From NCBI GenBank assembly GCA_019914945.1, contig CM034109.1, forward strand, positions 558,001 to 622,000: a stretch of DNA of 64,000 nt. The letters are read 5' to 3'. Both the position numbers and the translations under genes were made by a program. The DNA is from Typha latifolia (Eukaryota > Streptophyta > Magnoliopsida > Poales > Typhaceae). Below the pieces are notes generated by a model that was given only the letters and a program-made list of their open reading frames with translations, searched no databases and was not told the origin of the DNA. Shown here in pieces: positions 1-15,000 of this stretch (position 1 is its first letter; every line of letters starts with the position of its first letter).

Positions 1-275
1 GGATTCGTCCGGCGTTCCCGTCAAAACCCATATCTTTGAATCCCTTTTCGAGGAACCCAGATGGGTCTCTTGGGGATTGCCTTCTTGATATGTATTCTAA
101 GTGTTTGAGTATTTGCAATGCTCGGAAGTTGTTCGGAGAAATGCTCGTTTGAATATTATTACATCCAGTTTTTCCAAGAGTTGGATGTTCCGTGAAGCAG
201 TTTCAGTCTTTTCTCATATGGAATTGAAGAGATTTTTGGCCGGATAGAGTGATTACTGCTCTTGTTTGCTACAAC
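1..275 (+). pseudogene. PPR gene relic (PLS-type), frameshifted
   Basis: Frame 3 reads through positions 3-149 and contains SLGDCLLDMYSKC followed by NARKLFGEM, a typical plant PPR repeat core. It then meets a TGA at 150-152. The homology continues in another frame from about 146 (SKSWMFREAVSVFSHMEL) up to a TAG. It then continues in a third frame as DFWPDRVITALV, the usual start of the next PPR repeat. At least two frame changes in about 130 bases mean it cannot encode a PPR protein. It may extend left of the window. It resembles the L/S repeats of the intact DYW gene at 33830-36325 only at family level, so the parent gene is unknown. Confidence 0.7.
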
Positions 276-860
276 CCTAGCATTTTTTTTTTCTAAATAA
301 AATACCAGAAAAAAAAAAATCTTAATTATCCACATGGTTATGCCTAAAATCAAACCGTCCCTAAACTTTTATTTGCATCCCTTTCCTCCTATAGTTTAGG
401 CTAATATGAAACCATTTATTTTTTCATCCAAACTTAACAGAGAAAATATAAATTATTATTAACAATCTCATTATATATGTAAATATGAAAAAAAATTTCA
501 CTTTTTTTTATATATATTTTTAAGAAGATTAAAAAATTTAAATTTAAAAAATAGAATATGAAGAAGAAGAAGAAGAAGATTATAATTTTGTAAATATTTA
601 TTATAGTGGGAAAATTTAATTTAATAATTTTAAGCTACTCTAATCTAAACCAAACTGATAGGGCCTAACAAATAAAATAACATAGGGGTGTGAAACTAAA
701 AATAAAAAATAAAAAAAGAATCTAAAAAAAAAAAGGAGAAAAAAAGAAGAAATATCGTGGCCTTTTATCGGCGTTGCGTTGCGTATCGTACAAAAGGACA
801 AGGAAATGCTCAGCTTATCATCTCCTCCCAATCCGTAACTGGAGAGAAATCTCGCCACCA
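276..860. other. AT-rich intergenic / ClpC upstream region
   Basis: There is no coding sequence. The stretch is very AT-rich, with A and T runs and a GAA-type trinucleotide run near 558-580. It ends in a less AT-rich stretch just before the pyrimidine-rich leader of the ClpC gene. The ClpC core promoter should lie here, but I see no clear TATA box. Confidence 0.5.
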
Positions 861-912
861 TTTCCATCTTCCTCTCTCTCTCTCTCTCTCTCCATATCTC
901 TCTCCTCGTCCT
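861..912 (+). promoter_or_regulatory. CT-rich leader (pyrimidine patch) of ClpC
   Basis: The TC/CT dinucleotide run lies in the presumed 5' leader of the ClpC gene, upstream of a likely 5'UTR intron. Plant core promoters and leaders often carry such pyrimidine patches. The exact transcription start cannot be read from the sequence. Confidence 0.45.
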
Positions 913-1034
913 CGATTCTTCTCTTTGGTAGAGGAGAAGAGAGCTCCTTCTCGTCTCTTCCATCTTCTTCTCTTAACTTCTTTCTCTCTCTCTTGATTTC
1001 TAGGGTTTCGTCTTCCAGTAGCTCCACCTGTGAG

Positions 1035-1925
1035 GTTTGTATGCTTTTCCTTGCTGGTCTTGCACTTATCTCCTTAGTTGTCGGATGATTGGTGGATCGA
1101 GGAGACTCTTCTTTCGGTTCCTCTGGGAGATTAGGGTTTGGCCCGTTAAATTTTGGGCTTTGCTTACGCTTAGGCGGATTGTTTCCACTTGGGTGGGATC
1201 TCCCCACAAGAAATCAAAGGATAGAAAGTTTGTTTCTGACGCAGTGGATTTCTTGTAATTATTGTCTTATGAACAGCAATTCTTTTGTTTTCTCTAGGAA
1301 ATAGGATTGTCTTCTTGATCAATGTTTGCACTTTTTTTGTTATTTCATTTTACCTGTGGCTTCGTGAACTGTCCCTTGAGAAATTAGAAGAAAAGTAATC
1401 GGTTTTAATATTGCAAAAACTGAGTTGTGGTCCAGTTAATTCAGTTTAACTACATGGATTATCTTCTTATTAAAAGTTTAATTTTTTTTTTCCGTCATTG
1501 GTTCTATCCAAGGCTCTTCTTTGTGTGTACCACCTTAGTTGAATAACTTATCCTTACTAGTGTATTTTGTTGTTTTCTAGCATCTTATTTGTGCTAGTTG
1601 CTAACTTGCTGTGTACTCTTTCAATAGTCTTTTCTTGCGTATCTCTTTATGGTTCTCTATTTTGTTATTTAGTATATATTCATTTTGTGAGCATATGGTG
1701 TCTTATTCCTCCAACCTTCAATATCATAAGTATAGGTATTTTCGTAGCCACTCTAATAGAATTCCCTTTAATTAAGATGTACGCAACTATATTTGACTTT
1801 CCAAGAGACCTCTTTCTTTGAGTTGAACGAGTCTTCTAGCTGAATTAGACTATGTTGGGGAGCCAGTGATTTTAACTATAGCTTAAATTGCTTCCAATAT
1901 TATAGTAATATTTTCTTTTTGGCAG
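1035..1925 (+). other. probable 5'UTR intron of ClpC
   Basis: A GAG|GTTTGT donor at 1035 and a TTTTTGGCAG acceptor ending at 1925 frame a T-rich, non-coding 891-bp stretch. The acceptor lies five bases before the ClpC start codon at 1931 (AAATT-ATG-GCG, A at -3 and G at +4). A leader intron just before the start codon is common in plant housekeeping genes. The acceptor is well supported. The donor is the best local candidate only. Confidence 0.5.
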
Positions 1926-1930
1926 AAATT

Positions 1931-4900
1931 ATGGCGGGGGCTTTGATCCAGGCAGCAATTCTTCCTGCTCTGTCTAGAAGCCACAGTCAGATTCATAGGT
2001 CTGCAAAGGCCAGAAGGGCAGCCAAAATGATGTCTAATTCAATAGTGCGTCCCCTTAGTTTCAGAGGCTTCTCAGGCTTGCGCATAGCAAATAGTTTGGA
2101 TATGAAATCCAGATCGGGACAGGATTTCCACTCAGTTGTAGCATCTCTCATATCAGCCCCACGGGGAAAGCCTATACGAGGAAATGCTGTCGCCATGTTT
2201 GAGAGATTCACTGAGAAGGCTATTAAAGTTATTATGCTTGCACAAGAAGAGGCGAGGAGGCTAGGCCATAATTTTGTCGGTACAGAGCAGATATTGTTAG
2301 GTCTTATTGGTGAAGGGACTGGCATTGCTGCAAAAGTTCTTAAATCAATGGGCATCAACCTTAAAGATGCACGCGTGGAAGTTGAGAAGATCATTGGCAG
2401 AGGTAGTGGGTTTGTGGCTGTTGAGATTCCATTTACACCACGTGCAAAGCGCGTATTGGAACTTTCATTGGAGGAAGCCCGCCAACTAGGTATATAAGTT
2501 GTATCCTTCTTTATTTAAGAAATTGCATTCCTGCATCAATTGGAAACCTCTATTTACTGTAGTATTATTTTTTTAAGGACATGACATGCTATATTTGTTC
2601 TGCCCTCTATAATGCTGTCTTGGCATGATTTTCCCATTTAATAATGTCCTTTTCTAACTGTTAGTTCTCTTTAAGGATTTGGCTGTCTGCCACTATTAAG
2701 GAATATATTCAAGACAAAGCTGAATTGTGAGGATTTTAAAGTTAACATTGATGCTGCTAAGTATGGAGCAGTATTACTTCACAATTGCAGAAAGATTTCT
2801 TCTGTAAGGTAGAAATGAACAACTTTGGGGAAAAAACACACTTGCATAAATAGGAATTCTGCATCTCGTCATCTCGAGAGTCATATTAACTTTGATGATA
2901 CAATTCATAACCATTACTTTTTATTGAATTTCTCAGGTTGCATGTAATTTTTCTAGTATGTATGATTTCTCAGTGTATTGTAGGAGTTTTTGGTTGCGTA
3001 GTGATAGAAAAGACCAAATAATAAATCAATAACACACTACATGGATTTCTCGTGTAGCAATAAACAAGATCAAAAGTGGATCTTTGACATTATTAGTTGT
3101 TTTCTAACTCCACTGCAGAAGCATCTTAAGTTCAATATTTTCATATGTATCATATGTGCTGCAAGTTATTATTGAAGTTATTAATGAATGTTGTAAACTT
3201 CTAAGTTCTAACAATCTAGAACATCTTCCAACTGGCCTCGAGGTATTATCCATAGAAATCATTTAATGATTGAGAGTTCTTCCAATACATATATAAACTT
3301 GCTTATGCCTTGATAAATTATTAACTATAGGGTTTTGCAAATACATATGTAAGCTTGTAATCCATTTATGTCCATGAATATATCACATCAGTTCTTTAGA
3401 TATTTGGTGCATGCATTCAAAAGGTAAAGAAGCAATACATCAAACTTTTATAACTACTCATTTTGAAATGTCACTTGCTTGACATGTCAATGGTAAGATA
3501 ACCATTTCCATGTGAATGTTGCTCTCCCTGTACCAGAACGATATGTGTATTATGTAACCCAACATTGTAATTCTGATTTCTCATACAACTCGTTCAATGT
3601 TTAGGGCATAACTACATCGGATCTGAACACTTGCTCCTTGGACTGCTTCGTGAGGGTGAAGGTGTGGCTGCTCGAGTGCTTGAGAGTCTTGGTGCAGACC
3701 CAAGCAACATACGAACACAGGCAATTCTCAGTATTACATGTTGGTTAATTCATCTAGAAGCATTATGAACACAACATGAATAAGAACTTTTTTTTTAAAG
3801 TAGGTCATAAGAATGGTCGGTGAAAGCACAGAAGCTGTTGGAGCAGGGGTTGGAGGAGGAAGCAGTGGCCAGAAGATGCCAACTCTTGAAGAGTATGGAA
3901 CTAATCTAACAAAGCTGGCTGAGGAGGTATCTCATCTTTCTTGTGTATAATGAATATGAATGCTAGTGTACTTATGTAATAGTTCTCATCTATTGATGCC
4001 GTTTACAGGGCAAACTAGATCCGGTTGTTGGCAGACAGGACCAGATTGAACGAGTCACTCAAATATTGGGAAGGCGGACTAAGAACAATCCTTGTCTTAT
4101 TGGAGAGCCTGGTGTTGGAAAGACTGCTATTGCAGAAGGACTTGCACAACGTATAGCAAATGGGGATGTTCCAGAAACAATAGAAGGAAAGAAGGTTTGC
4201 TTACATTATTTTTTCATTGTTTTCTATTGACAAATTCACCTATTATATTTACATGGTTCTTCTCAGAGGCAAATTCTTTTTCAGAAAGCTTTGTTTGTAT
4301 ACTTATGTTCTGTTCTGTTTCTGCTTTCTGTTAATTGCAAGTACCTTTGCTACCTAAAGCTTCTCTAATTTCAACTTTGGAAGTGTGATACTTAATGGCA
4401 TAAATTGTGTTTCCTAATTTACTCCTGTATTCTGGAATACTAGAGGATATCTTCAGCAAGACAGCAACAATTGCAGAGATAGAAATATAGCCATTACATG
4501 TAGAGTCAATGCTGTATGACATATTGACATGTGAAGGATTGAAATTTTATGGCCACAAATTGGGAACCAAATTTTTTAGAATATTTTTACTTTTGCCAAA
4601 ATACCAAAATCTCTTCTATTGTTCTGACAAATAGGCCTGTTAGTTTGAGTTGGATTTATCAGTTATCCCAGATTTATCATGTTTAGCATACTTACAGACT
4701 TAGACTAGGAGTATGATTAATTGCTATTTGCCATCAACTCTTTTTGTCCTACCAGGTCATTACCCTTGATATGGGGCTCCTTGTTGCTGGTACCAAATAT
4801 CGTGGAGAGTTTGAGGAGAGACTGAAGAAGCTTATGGAGGAAATTAAACAGAGTGATGAGATAATACTCTTTATTGATGAAGTGCATACATTAATTGGAG

Positions 4901-7900
4901 CAGGAGCAGCAGAAGGTGCTATAGATGCTGCTAATATCTTGAAACCAGCTCTTGCAAGAGGTGAATTGCAGGTATGAGCCAATTTCATCTGAGGAGGTGC
5001 TGGTTATGGTTTCTTCTATGTTGTGTCTGTGATATTGTTAAATACCAGAGTTCTGTTTTTGCTTGTTCTTAAACCATGATAACCTCTTTTTCTGTAATTG
5101 CACCTTATTCCCAAGATCTACTCAACACATTATCAAGCTATAGTGTCATTTTTTCAGTGTATTGGCGCTACAACTTTGGACGAATATAGGAAACATATTG
5201 AAAAGGATCCAGCTTTGGAGAGAAGATTCCAACCAGTGAAAGTACCGGAGCCAACTGTTGATGAAACGATACAGATTCTGAATGGACTTCGTGAAAGATA
5301 TGAGATTCACCATAAACTTCGTTACACAGATGAGGCTTTAGTTGCTGCCGCACAACTATCATATCAATATATCAGGTTTGCAACTTCTAAGCATATAAGT
5401 ATTGATGCTTAAATATGCAATATTTACAATTATCTCTCTTTTACATGGACCAAATCACATGGTTTAAATTTGTTACCATCACAAGTGATTCACCATTAAA
5501 CTAATGGTCCATTGGTTTTATATATTTGAAAAAACTACATCTACACATAGAGTGCAGTACTAAAATTAGCTTTTGGTTTATACATCCCATGACATCTTTT
5601 CCAAGTCCAAGTTGGGGCCCTATGCAGCATCTTGACATCCACTTAAGTGGATGTCGAAACACATGCTCTTAGCCTTTGATGGGAAGAAAAGAGGGAAGAT
5701 TCAAGGTTATTTTGCTTATGATAATTTCTCATTTAATACTACAAATGCAACATCTTGAAATGCATGGCATCAAACGAACCCCTAAATAGAGATGAATGGA
5801 GAAAAAGCATTCATATAGCTGACCACAAATAGTTGAGACCAAATGCTTGGTTGTTCTTGTTCTATTTCTTTTTTGGCCCATGGATATGAATCGGTGTCGG
5901 CCGTTACTTTGAACCGTGGTTTTCTTTTTCTTGTCTTCTACATTCAAAAGGTTTATTTATTTTTGGTCACCTCCAATGATGTCCTTGACTATCACAGTAT
6001 CAATCAGTAGACAAGTGACGTCTATTTCCATTTTATTGTAGTTGATTCTTGTTCTTTCTCCCTTTACCTTCTCTATTGTGACTAGGCATTTTTTTTCTTA
6101 TTACTCATTTCTGTGTGCTTCAGCGATCGCTTTCTCCCTGATAAAGCAATTGACTTGATTGACGAAGCTGGTTCTCGTGTCAGGCTTCAGCATGCACAGG
6201 TAAAATTTTGTTCAGATTCTCTCCAGCAATTAGAGAGGTGCAACGGCAATCTATATGGCTGTTTTAGTTCAAGAGCATGCAGCATCGACTGCATATCATT
6301 ATGCTCAGTATTGACCCCATAGGGGTCCTTTAGATTACCAGCTGAGCTCTGAAATCATTGGAGATGATCCAAGTTTGTTATTTATCCAAATGTAATTGTT
6401 TTTGGCCTATTACACTACATGCTATATTTAATTCTTGTTCCACACAGCTTCCTGAGGAGGCAAGGGAACTTGACAAGGAGCTCAGGCAGATCACAAAGGA
6501 GAAGAATGAAGCTGTCCGTGGCCAAGATTTTGAGAAGGTATTTAGCTGCCCCTGTCAGACACCAATTGAAATCTATATTAAACAAGACAATTTGTTAGGT
6601 ACTCTGAGTTGTTCCATAAGATGATTTTCTGATGTTAAGATGCCAATTCTATTCAGTCATGTCTTGTCAAGGAGAAGTTGCTGTTGTTAGCTTCTATAAT
6701 TTCTGCTTGTAGAACAGCAAGATGCCACCATTGGGCAATTTGATCCTCTATTTTCAGGGAATAATGCTAGTCTTCTTAGGTCATCTGTGTTAACTTAACC
6801 TTGCAATTTCCATTATGTTTAAGGCTGGGGAGCTGCGAGATCGGGAAATGGAGTTGAAAGCCCAGATCACAGCACTAATTGATAAGGGCAAAGAGATTAG
6901 TAAGGCAGAGAGTGAGTCAGGTGATTCTGGCCCAGTCGTCACGGAAGCAGATATCCAACACATAGTGTCTTCTTGGACGGGAATACCAGTTGAGAAAGTC
7001 TCGAGGGATGAGTCAGACCGCCTCCTGAAGATGGAAGAGACTCTTCACACGCGTATCATTGGCCAGGATGAAGCTGTTAAAGCCATAAGTCGTGCCATCC
7101 GCCGAGCCCGTGTTGGTCTCAAGAATCCAAATCGACCAATTGCCAGCTTTATATTTTCTGGGCCAACTGGTGTTGGAAAATCAGAACTGGCAAAGGCTTT
7201 GGCTGCCTACTACTTTGGCTCTGAGGAAGCCATGATCAGACTTGACATGAGTGAATTTATGGAGAGACATACGGTCTCCAAGCTGATTGGCTCACCGCCT
7301 GGTTACGTTGGCTACACCGAGGGAGGCCAGCTAACTGAAGCAGTTCGCCGCCGTCCATACACTGTTGTCCTCTTTGATGAGATTGAGAAGGCCCACCCTG
7401 ATGTCTTCAATATGATGCTTCAGATTTTAGAGGATGGCAGATTGACAGACAGTAAAGGGCGAACTGTAGATTTCAAGAACACATTGTTGATCATGACATC
7501 GAACGTTGGAAGTAGTGTGATTGAAAAGGGTGGGCGCCGAATTGGTTTTGATCTCGACTATGACGAGAAGGACAGCAGTTACAACCGAATCAAGAGCCTA
7601 GTCACTGAGGAATTAAAGCAGTACTTCAGGCCAGAATTCTTGAACAGGTTAGATGAAATGATAGTGTTCCGACAACTGACAAAGATAGAGGTGAAGGAGA
7701 TAGCTGACATAATGCTGAAAGAAGTGTTTGATAGATTGAAGGCAAAAGAGATAGATCTTCAAGTAACGGAAAGATTTAGAGATAGAGTGGTGGAGGAAGG
7801 TTACAACCCGAGTTACGGAGCTAGACCCCTGCGGAGAGCTATAATGAGGCTTCTGGAAGATAGTTTGGCGGAGAAGATGCTAGCCGGTGAGGTTAAAGAA

Positions 7901-8002
7901 GGAGACTCTGCAATCGTTGATGTGGATTCAGATGGTAATGTGATTGTTCTCAATGGTGGAAGTGGTGTTCCTGAGTCACTATCCCCCTCTATTCCTGTAT
8001 GA
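1931..8002 (+). CDS. ClpC: Plastid Clp protease ATPase subunit ClpC (Hsp100/Hsp93)
   Basis: This is the AAA+ unfoldase that feeds substrates to the stromal ClpP/R protease and works at the inner-envelope import motor. Coding exons: 1931-2489, 3605-3720, 3804-3926, 4009-4194, 4756-4971, 5158-5375, 6124-6199, 6448-6537, 6824-8002. Together they give 2763 nt, 920 residues, the usual ClpC length, and all junctions are in frame. An N-terminal basic, Ser-rich transit peptide covers about the first 90 residues. The double Clp N-domain follows ([12 protein letters not shown] start, then [14 protein letters not shown]). Walker A1 GEPGVGKT is at about 298-305, Walker B1 LFIDE at about 366-370, then the middle (M/UVR) region, Walker A2 GPTGVGKS at about 641-648 and Walker B2 VVLFDE at about 709-714. 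All nucleotide-binding residues are intact. The intron after exon 2 starts with GC, not GT. ClpC1 and ClpC2 cannot be told apart here. Confidence 0.97.
3721..3803 (+). other. GC-AG intron in ClpC
   Basis: The conserved protein run SNIRTQ-VIRMVGE forces the exon to end at CACAG (3720) and the next to start at GTCATAAG (3804). The intron therefore begins GCAATT and ends TAG. No nearby GT donor keeps the frame and the conserved residues. At 83 bp it is near the minimum for plant introns. Confidence 0.85.
5634..5655. repeat. 22-bp perfect palindrome in ClpC intron
   Basis: GACATCCACTT is followed directly by its exact reverse complement, inside the 748-bp intron 5376-6123. The surrounding 5505-5790 stretch ends in AAACGAACCCCTAAA, a sequence type often seen at MITE termini, but I could not find a convincing matching left terminus. 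Confidence 0.6.
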
Positions 8003-9317
8003 GAGAAGCTCTGAGTCTTCAATGTCGCCAAATTTCTGGCTTTGTTATTAGCTAGTCGTAGTGGGGAGTTAGCAACAGCCTATAATGTAATCCTTTTGGT
8101 GTTTGGTTTAGGAAGCAAATTACAACAGAGTTGGAAGTGATATGTCAAATATCTTACCAGGATCAATCAGAACCAGCTAGCACCAGGGTGACAGATCTCT
8201 CTTGAACAGGCATTACTCTTCAAGTCATGTAGTTCAGGCCTCATATATTTTTACAAGAGCTTGAACTTGTAATGCTTGAATTTAAAGTGGCTGTAGTTTG
8301 ATGTAGGCAGTGTACTATGATTACCTTTAATAATCCACATTTTCTAATTAAAATTTGAAAGTTTTTTGTGCAAAAATCTACGTGGTTTTGCTTTCTGCGT
8401 GTCTTACCTTCTTTTTTTTAACATTGCAGAATCACCCAATTAACTCATTTTTTGAATTAAATGCTCTTGCTCATTTTAAAATGAGTGTATGTAAAACTTC
8501 TCTTTTACTTCTTTCTCATATTACCTTTTTATCTAAACAGGTAGAAACAAACCTAACATTTTCGACTGAGCACCTCCTCATAGGAAATTTGAATGGTTCA
8601 CACTTTGATCTCTTGTGGTAAAGAACTTATCCCCAGTGCCTATGATGGCCTGACACCCATACAAATTTGAGGTACGATTACGACTGCCACTTGAAATGTA
8701 CCTTCTTAAATCAATCGTGTCTATATCATTTTGACTGGTCTTGCCTTCTAGAAAATTTTACATGTTTACCAAGCTGGTAAATTTGGATGAGATTTCTTGT
8801 CATAGAAGGACATCCTCTTTGATACTGCTACTGCTACTGCACATAAATATAGCTGGAAGGAAGTAGTGATTTTTCCATACAAGTTTTGGAGGCAAGTTTA
8901 TGTTTAAATCCTCTTAACTATTTATCAATTATCATTCTTATCATCAAACTTACAGTACACTTTATTGTCTTGCAGCAGCCATGATTCGCTAATCCACCAA
9001 CTCAGCATTCAACAAAGTTAAAATATTTCATACACATCTAATTTGAAGAGGGCTACAAGAAGTCATCTAATGATGATGAAACTTATTGTATCAATTGGAA
9101 CACTCAACTACTCATTCATCATCAAATTTTGACAACAAAAAAGACTGCTGACTGACTAAAGTGAACAGAATTTACTGAAACACACACACACACATACACA
9201 CACTCTTGCTCTCTATTGACTTCCTTCTTTTTTTCCATTTTTTTTTGTTGTTGTTGCAAAATAAGATCAATGCTAATCTCACTTGTACTTACACATGCAG
9301 TTAAACATCTTTTGATG
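8003..9317. other. ClpC 3'UTR and convergent intergenic spacer
   Basis: About the first 300 bases are the likely ClpC 3'UTR. The rest separates two convergent genes and must hold the end of the carboxypeptidase transcript on the other strand. It has a short AC microsatellite at 9181-9203 and T runs at 9228-9247. No coding exon is recognised. Confidence 0.5.
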
Positions 9318-11831
<2,514 letters not shown>

Positions 11832-11978
11832 TCAGAGTTAACAGAGGCTAGAGAAAGAGACAGGAAGAGAAAGAGAAGAACAATGCAAGCACAACAAGGA
11901 ATTTGCTTTCTTCCCTTATCTTTTCTTTTCTTTTCCCCTTTGATATTTCTTTGCCTTGATGGAGGAGGAGATGTGAGC

Positions 11979-11986
11979 TTTAAATA
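11979..11986 (-). promoter_or_regulatory. TATA box of the carboxypeptidase gene
   Basis: On the minus strand TATTTAAA lies about 150 bases upstream of the start codon at 11828. Transcription would begin near 11950, giving a leader of about 120 bases. It is the only good TATA match in this short upstream region. Confidence 0.55.
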
Positions 11987-12001
11987 GACACAAGAGTCAA
12001 G

Positions 12002-12022
12002 TGGGGGGGGGGGTGGGGGGGG
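12002..12022. repeat. G11-T-G8 tract beside the SCPL TATA box
   Basis: An uninterrupted run of guanines, one T, then a second run lie about 15-35 bases upstream of the minus-strand TATA box. The top strand could form a G-quadruplex. The exact run length may also be a sequencing or assembly weak spot. Confidence 0.7.
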
Positions 12023-15000
12023 TTTGCAGAAGATTTAAAAGTAAATGGATTAAAATGTGGCAGAGAATTACAGTGGCTATGTTTGCACTTGAACCCATGC
12101 TTAAAGAATTATTAAACATTAAATTATGTTACACAAAACTATCTTGAATTCCATATGGATGTCTGTAGACTTTATAACAGTCTACAAAGGGTCTATGGAC
12201 AAAACAAAAAAGCCTTGGTAATTGGTATATACAAGAAAGTAGGCTTTTTGGCATCACTAACTACATCAGTTTCTTTTTGCCCCTATTGGCTCAGAAATGG
12301 TGGAGGTTGCCTTGTCCCCCTTGCAGGGCAAGGGAAGCCTGGAAGGGGATGGATGAATAGGCTTTCTAGTCAAGGCAAAGATAAAGGAAATTATAGTTCC
12401 TTTTATTATTCTTTTTACTTTTGCTCAACTCATCAATTACTTCTTCATTTTTATGAAAAAGATATTGAATAAATGGGGGAATTTTTTTATATTTTATATG
12501 ACCGATAAGTGTAATTTGAACTCGGAATCTCTAATTAGTCTAAAGACTTATATTTTTTTAGAGAAATTTATTAAAAATATTTGAGCCCCCCTATACTTTG
12601 CCTTTCATGTTTGAAAAATACATTGAGTTAATTTTAATGACTAAAAGTTATTCTCTTATTTTTGAAAATATAAAACAAAATGTCTAAAATACCTCTCGTG
12701 TGATCTTAAAATATTAAAAAACTTACTCAAAGGTAATTAAATTGTTTTACATCTAAAGTTAATTTAATTTATCTATATAGTAACTGCCTAGTAAAAAGTC
12801 ATTTTTAGATATTAAAAATAAAATCTAGAAGTCGAATGATAAATACTTATACGAGATGATAAGAATGATGATAAAAACAAAACACGAAAAGATATTTTGA
12901 TAATTATTTTTCTTTTCTTTAGTCACAAATAGTTGTTGGGCATGGAGTTATTGTATTATTCACTAATGCTATTAAATAATTAATATGTTTAGGTTTGAAT
13001 TCAATTCCCTCCTTCAGAAAACTGAATCCAATCCATTGCTGCTTGGTATGTTCTTTCTTGTAAGGAAAAGCTTTCCAGAGGCTGAGGCAGTTGTCAGGAA
13101 TAATCCTTGTCTTACTACAATTTCTTTCTTCACCCAAAACAATAGAGCAAATGAGTGAGTTAGTGAGAATGACTGATTGATGCTAGGTAAGAGCATTTAA
13201 GTACCAACCTAGATCTCTTATGTTGTCTAATTTCAAGTAGAATGACATTATGATCAATGCAGACATCAAGAAGTTCCCTTAATTTTTCTTCTTTTTTTCC
13301 TGATAGAAGACTGGCCATCTTTTATATACCCTCTGAATTCTTAATATAAGGGTGGTTTTTAGTGGAAAAGATGAGTGTACCTATCAGTGCCTTTCCAGAA
13401 CAAGAGGCTGTAATAATTGGTGATAATACTTTCAAAGAAAGAAGACACCTTCTTTTTGTAAAAGACTAAGAAAAGGTGGTCTACAAAGATGCCACTATTA
13501 TGCTGTGTCTCTCAGAAGGAATTGTGAAATTTGTGATGTACCCTAAAAACCACACCCAATGCCTGCATTCCTGGTAGACCAACATATGAAGTTCTTGGAC
13601 ACTTTGCAGTATGAGCTATGATTATTTTGCACCTCATTCAGACATTATTTGCTAATCTTTGGGCTTTGGCCTTCTGCAAGGCAGTGAATTGTGGTCCTAA
13701 GTGATGAGATCATAGTTTATTTCATATTATACTATCTATCAAAGATAAATTCATTAGGCAGAGGATTAATTAATACATTTTATGAAGTTAGCGCGCTAAT
13801 TCCCGTGCGGCTGATAGAATAGATAGTAGAGAATAAGAAATAAAAGTGGGTTGATGAGATTTGAATTAATGATCCTCAAACTATTGGCTCTAGCTAATAC
13901 TACCTTGTTAACTAGATTTGTTGATTCAAACCAATATTTAACAATTATTATGTAGATCAAGACAAGAGAGATTTGAAATGAAGTCACTCTAATCAAATAG
14001 AGCAAAGACTTCACCCACAAATTAACTACAAATCTTTGTTAGCATGAGTTGGGGTGACATTATTCAAATGATTCTTGTTGAACTGTTCTTGTACCAGCAT
14101 TCAAGATTGAGCTGACAAGATAATGACAAGTCCTACCAAGATCTAGGATTTCTGTGAGAAGGATGCATGAAGACAATTTCATTATTTTTTTTAGGATGTT
14201 AAGCTGCTATCAACCAACCTTTCATCATCCACACACAGACACACAGAGATCAAACTGGTCTTCTTTTCATTATTTTTTTCCTTCCTTTGACCAAGCAAAA
14301 GGATTATATAGATTTGAGTCTAATAGAAAAAGAATCCAAACCTCCATCTTCACCTTCTTCCACCTTTCTTACTCCCTTCTCTTCTATAAGCCTGCAAAGT
14401 TGAAGAGGACACTGCGTGCCCCCAGCCAGTAGGTGGGGGAATTCCCTCTGATAGCACAAGGCATTTAGAAAAAGCTGCTAACTCTCATGGCAGCCACCCC
14501 ACCATTTTTGTATCCATCTCTGACATTTAAGCATGTACACATGTGAAGCATTGAGCATGGGGATTCTCCAAGAACAAATTTTGGCCCTCATCTCTCATCA
14601 GCTCTTCTGGGGAAGAAGAAGATGCCATCAAGTTGATCTGAAACGCTTAACATGCCAATCTTTGCACACTTCTTGCAAGTAAAACAAAAGCCCTCAGACT
14701 GCAATCATCTGAATGGTTTTCTAACCACAGTGGAGAGAGAATGTGGGAGAGTGAGAGAAAAAGAGAGAGAGGAAGAAGCTATTTGCCATCGATTAGTTTT
14801 CCTTTGCCTTGTGTGTACCTTAGGACAGGTGGTGAATGAGGAGTATAGTATGTCTTGGAACAAGTGTAGAGATGTGGATTATGATGAGAATCAGGTTAGG
14901 CAAAGCACAGAGCAAGTAAACAAATTAGAAGCATAGGAATGTCTTTATTTCTTGCTTTGAATTCTTCTTCTTCTTCTTCTCTCCCCCTACTTGGTTGATG

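Noticed and set aside
818..1207. 129-codon minus-strand open frame over the ClpC leader
   Set aside because: Its acidic, Arg-rich protein is the antisense of the CT-rich leader and matches no family.
14154..14432. 92-codon plus-strand frame in the SCPL-NET gap
   Set aside because: Low-complexity Phe/Ser/Tyr-rich translation of pyrimidine-rich DNA with no family resemblance.
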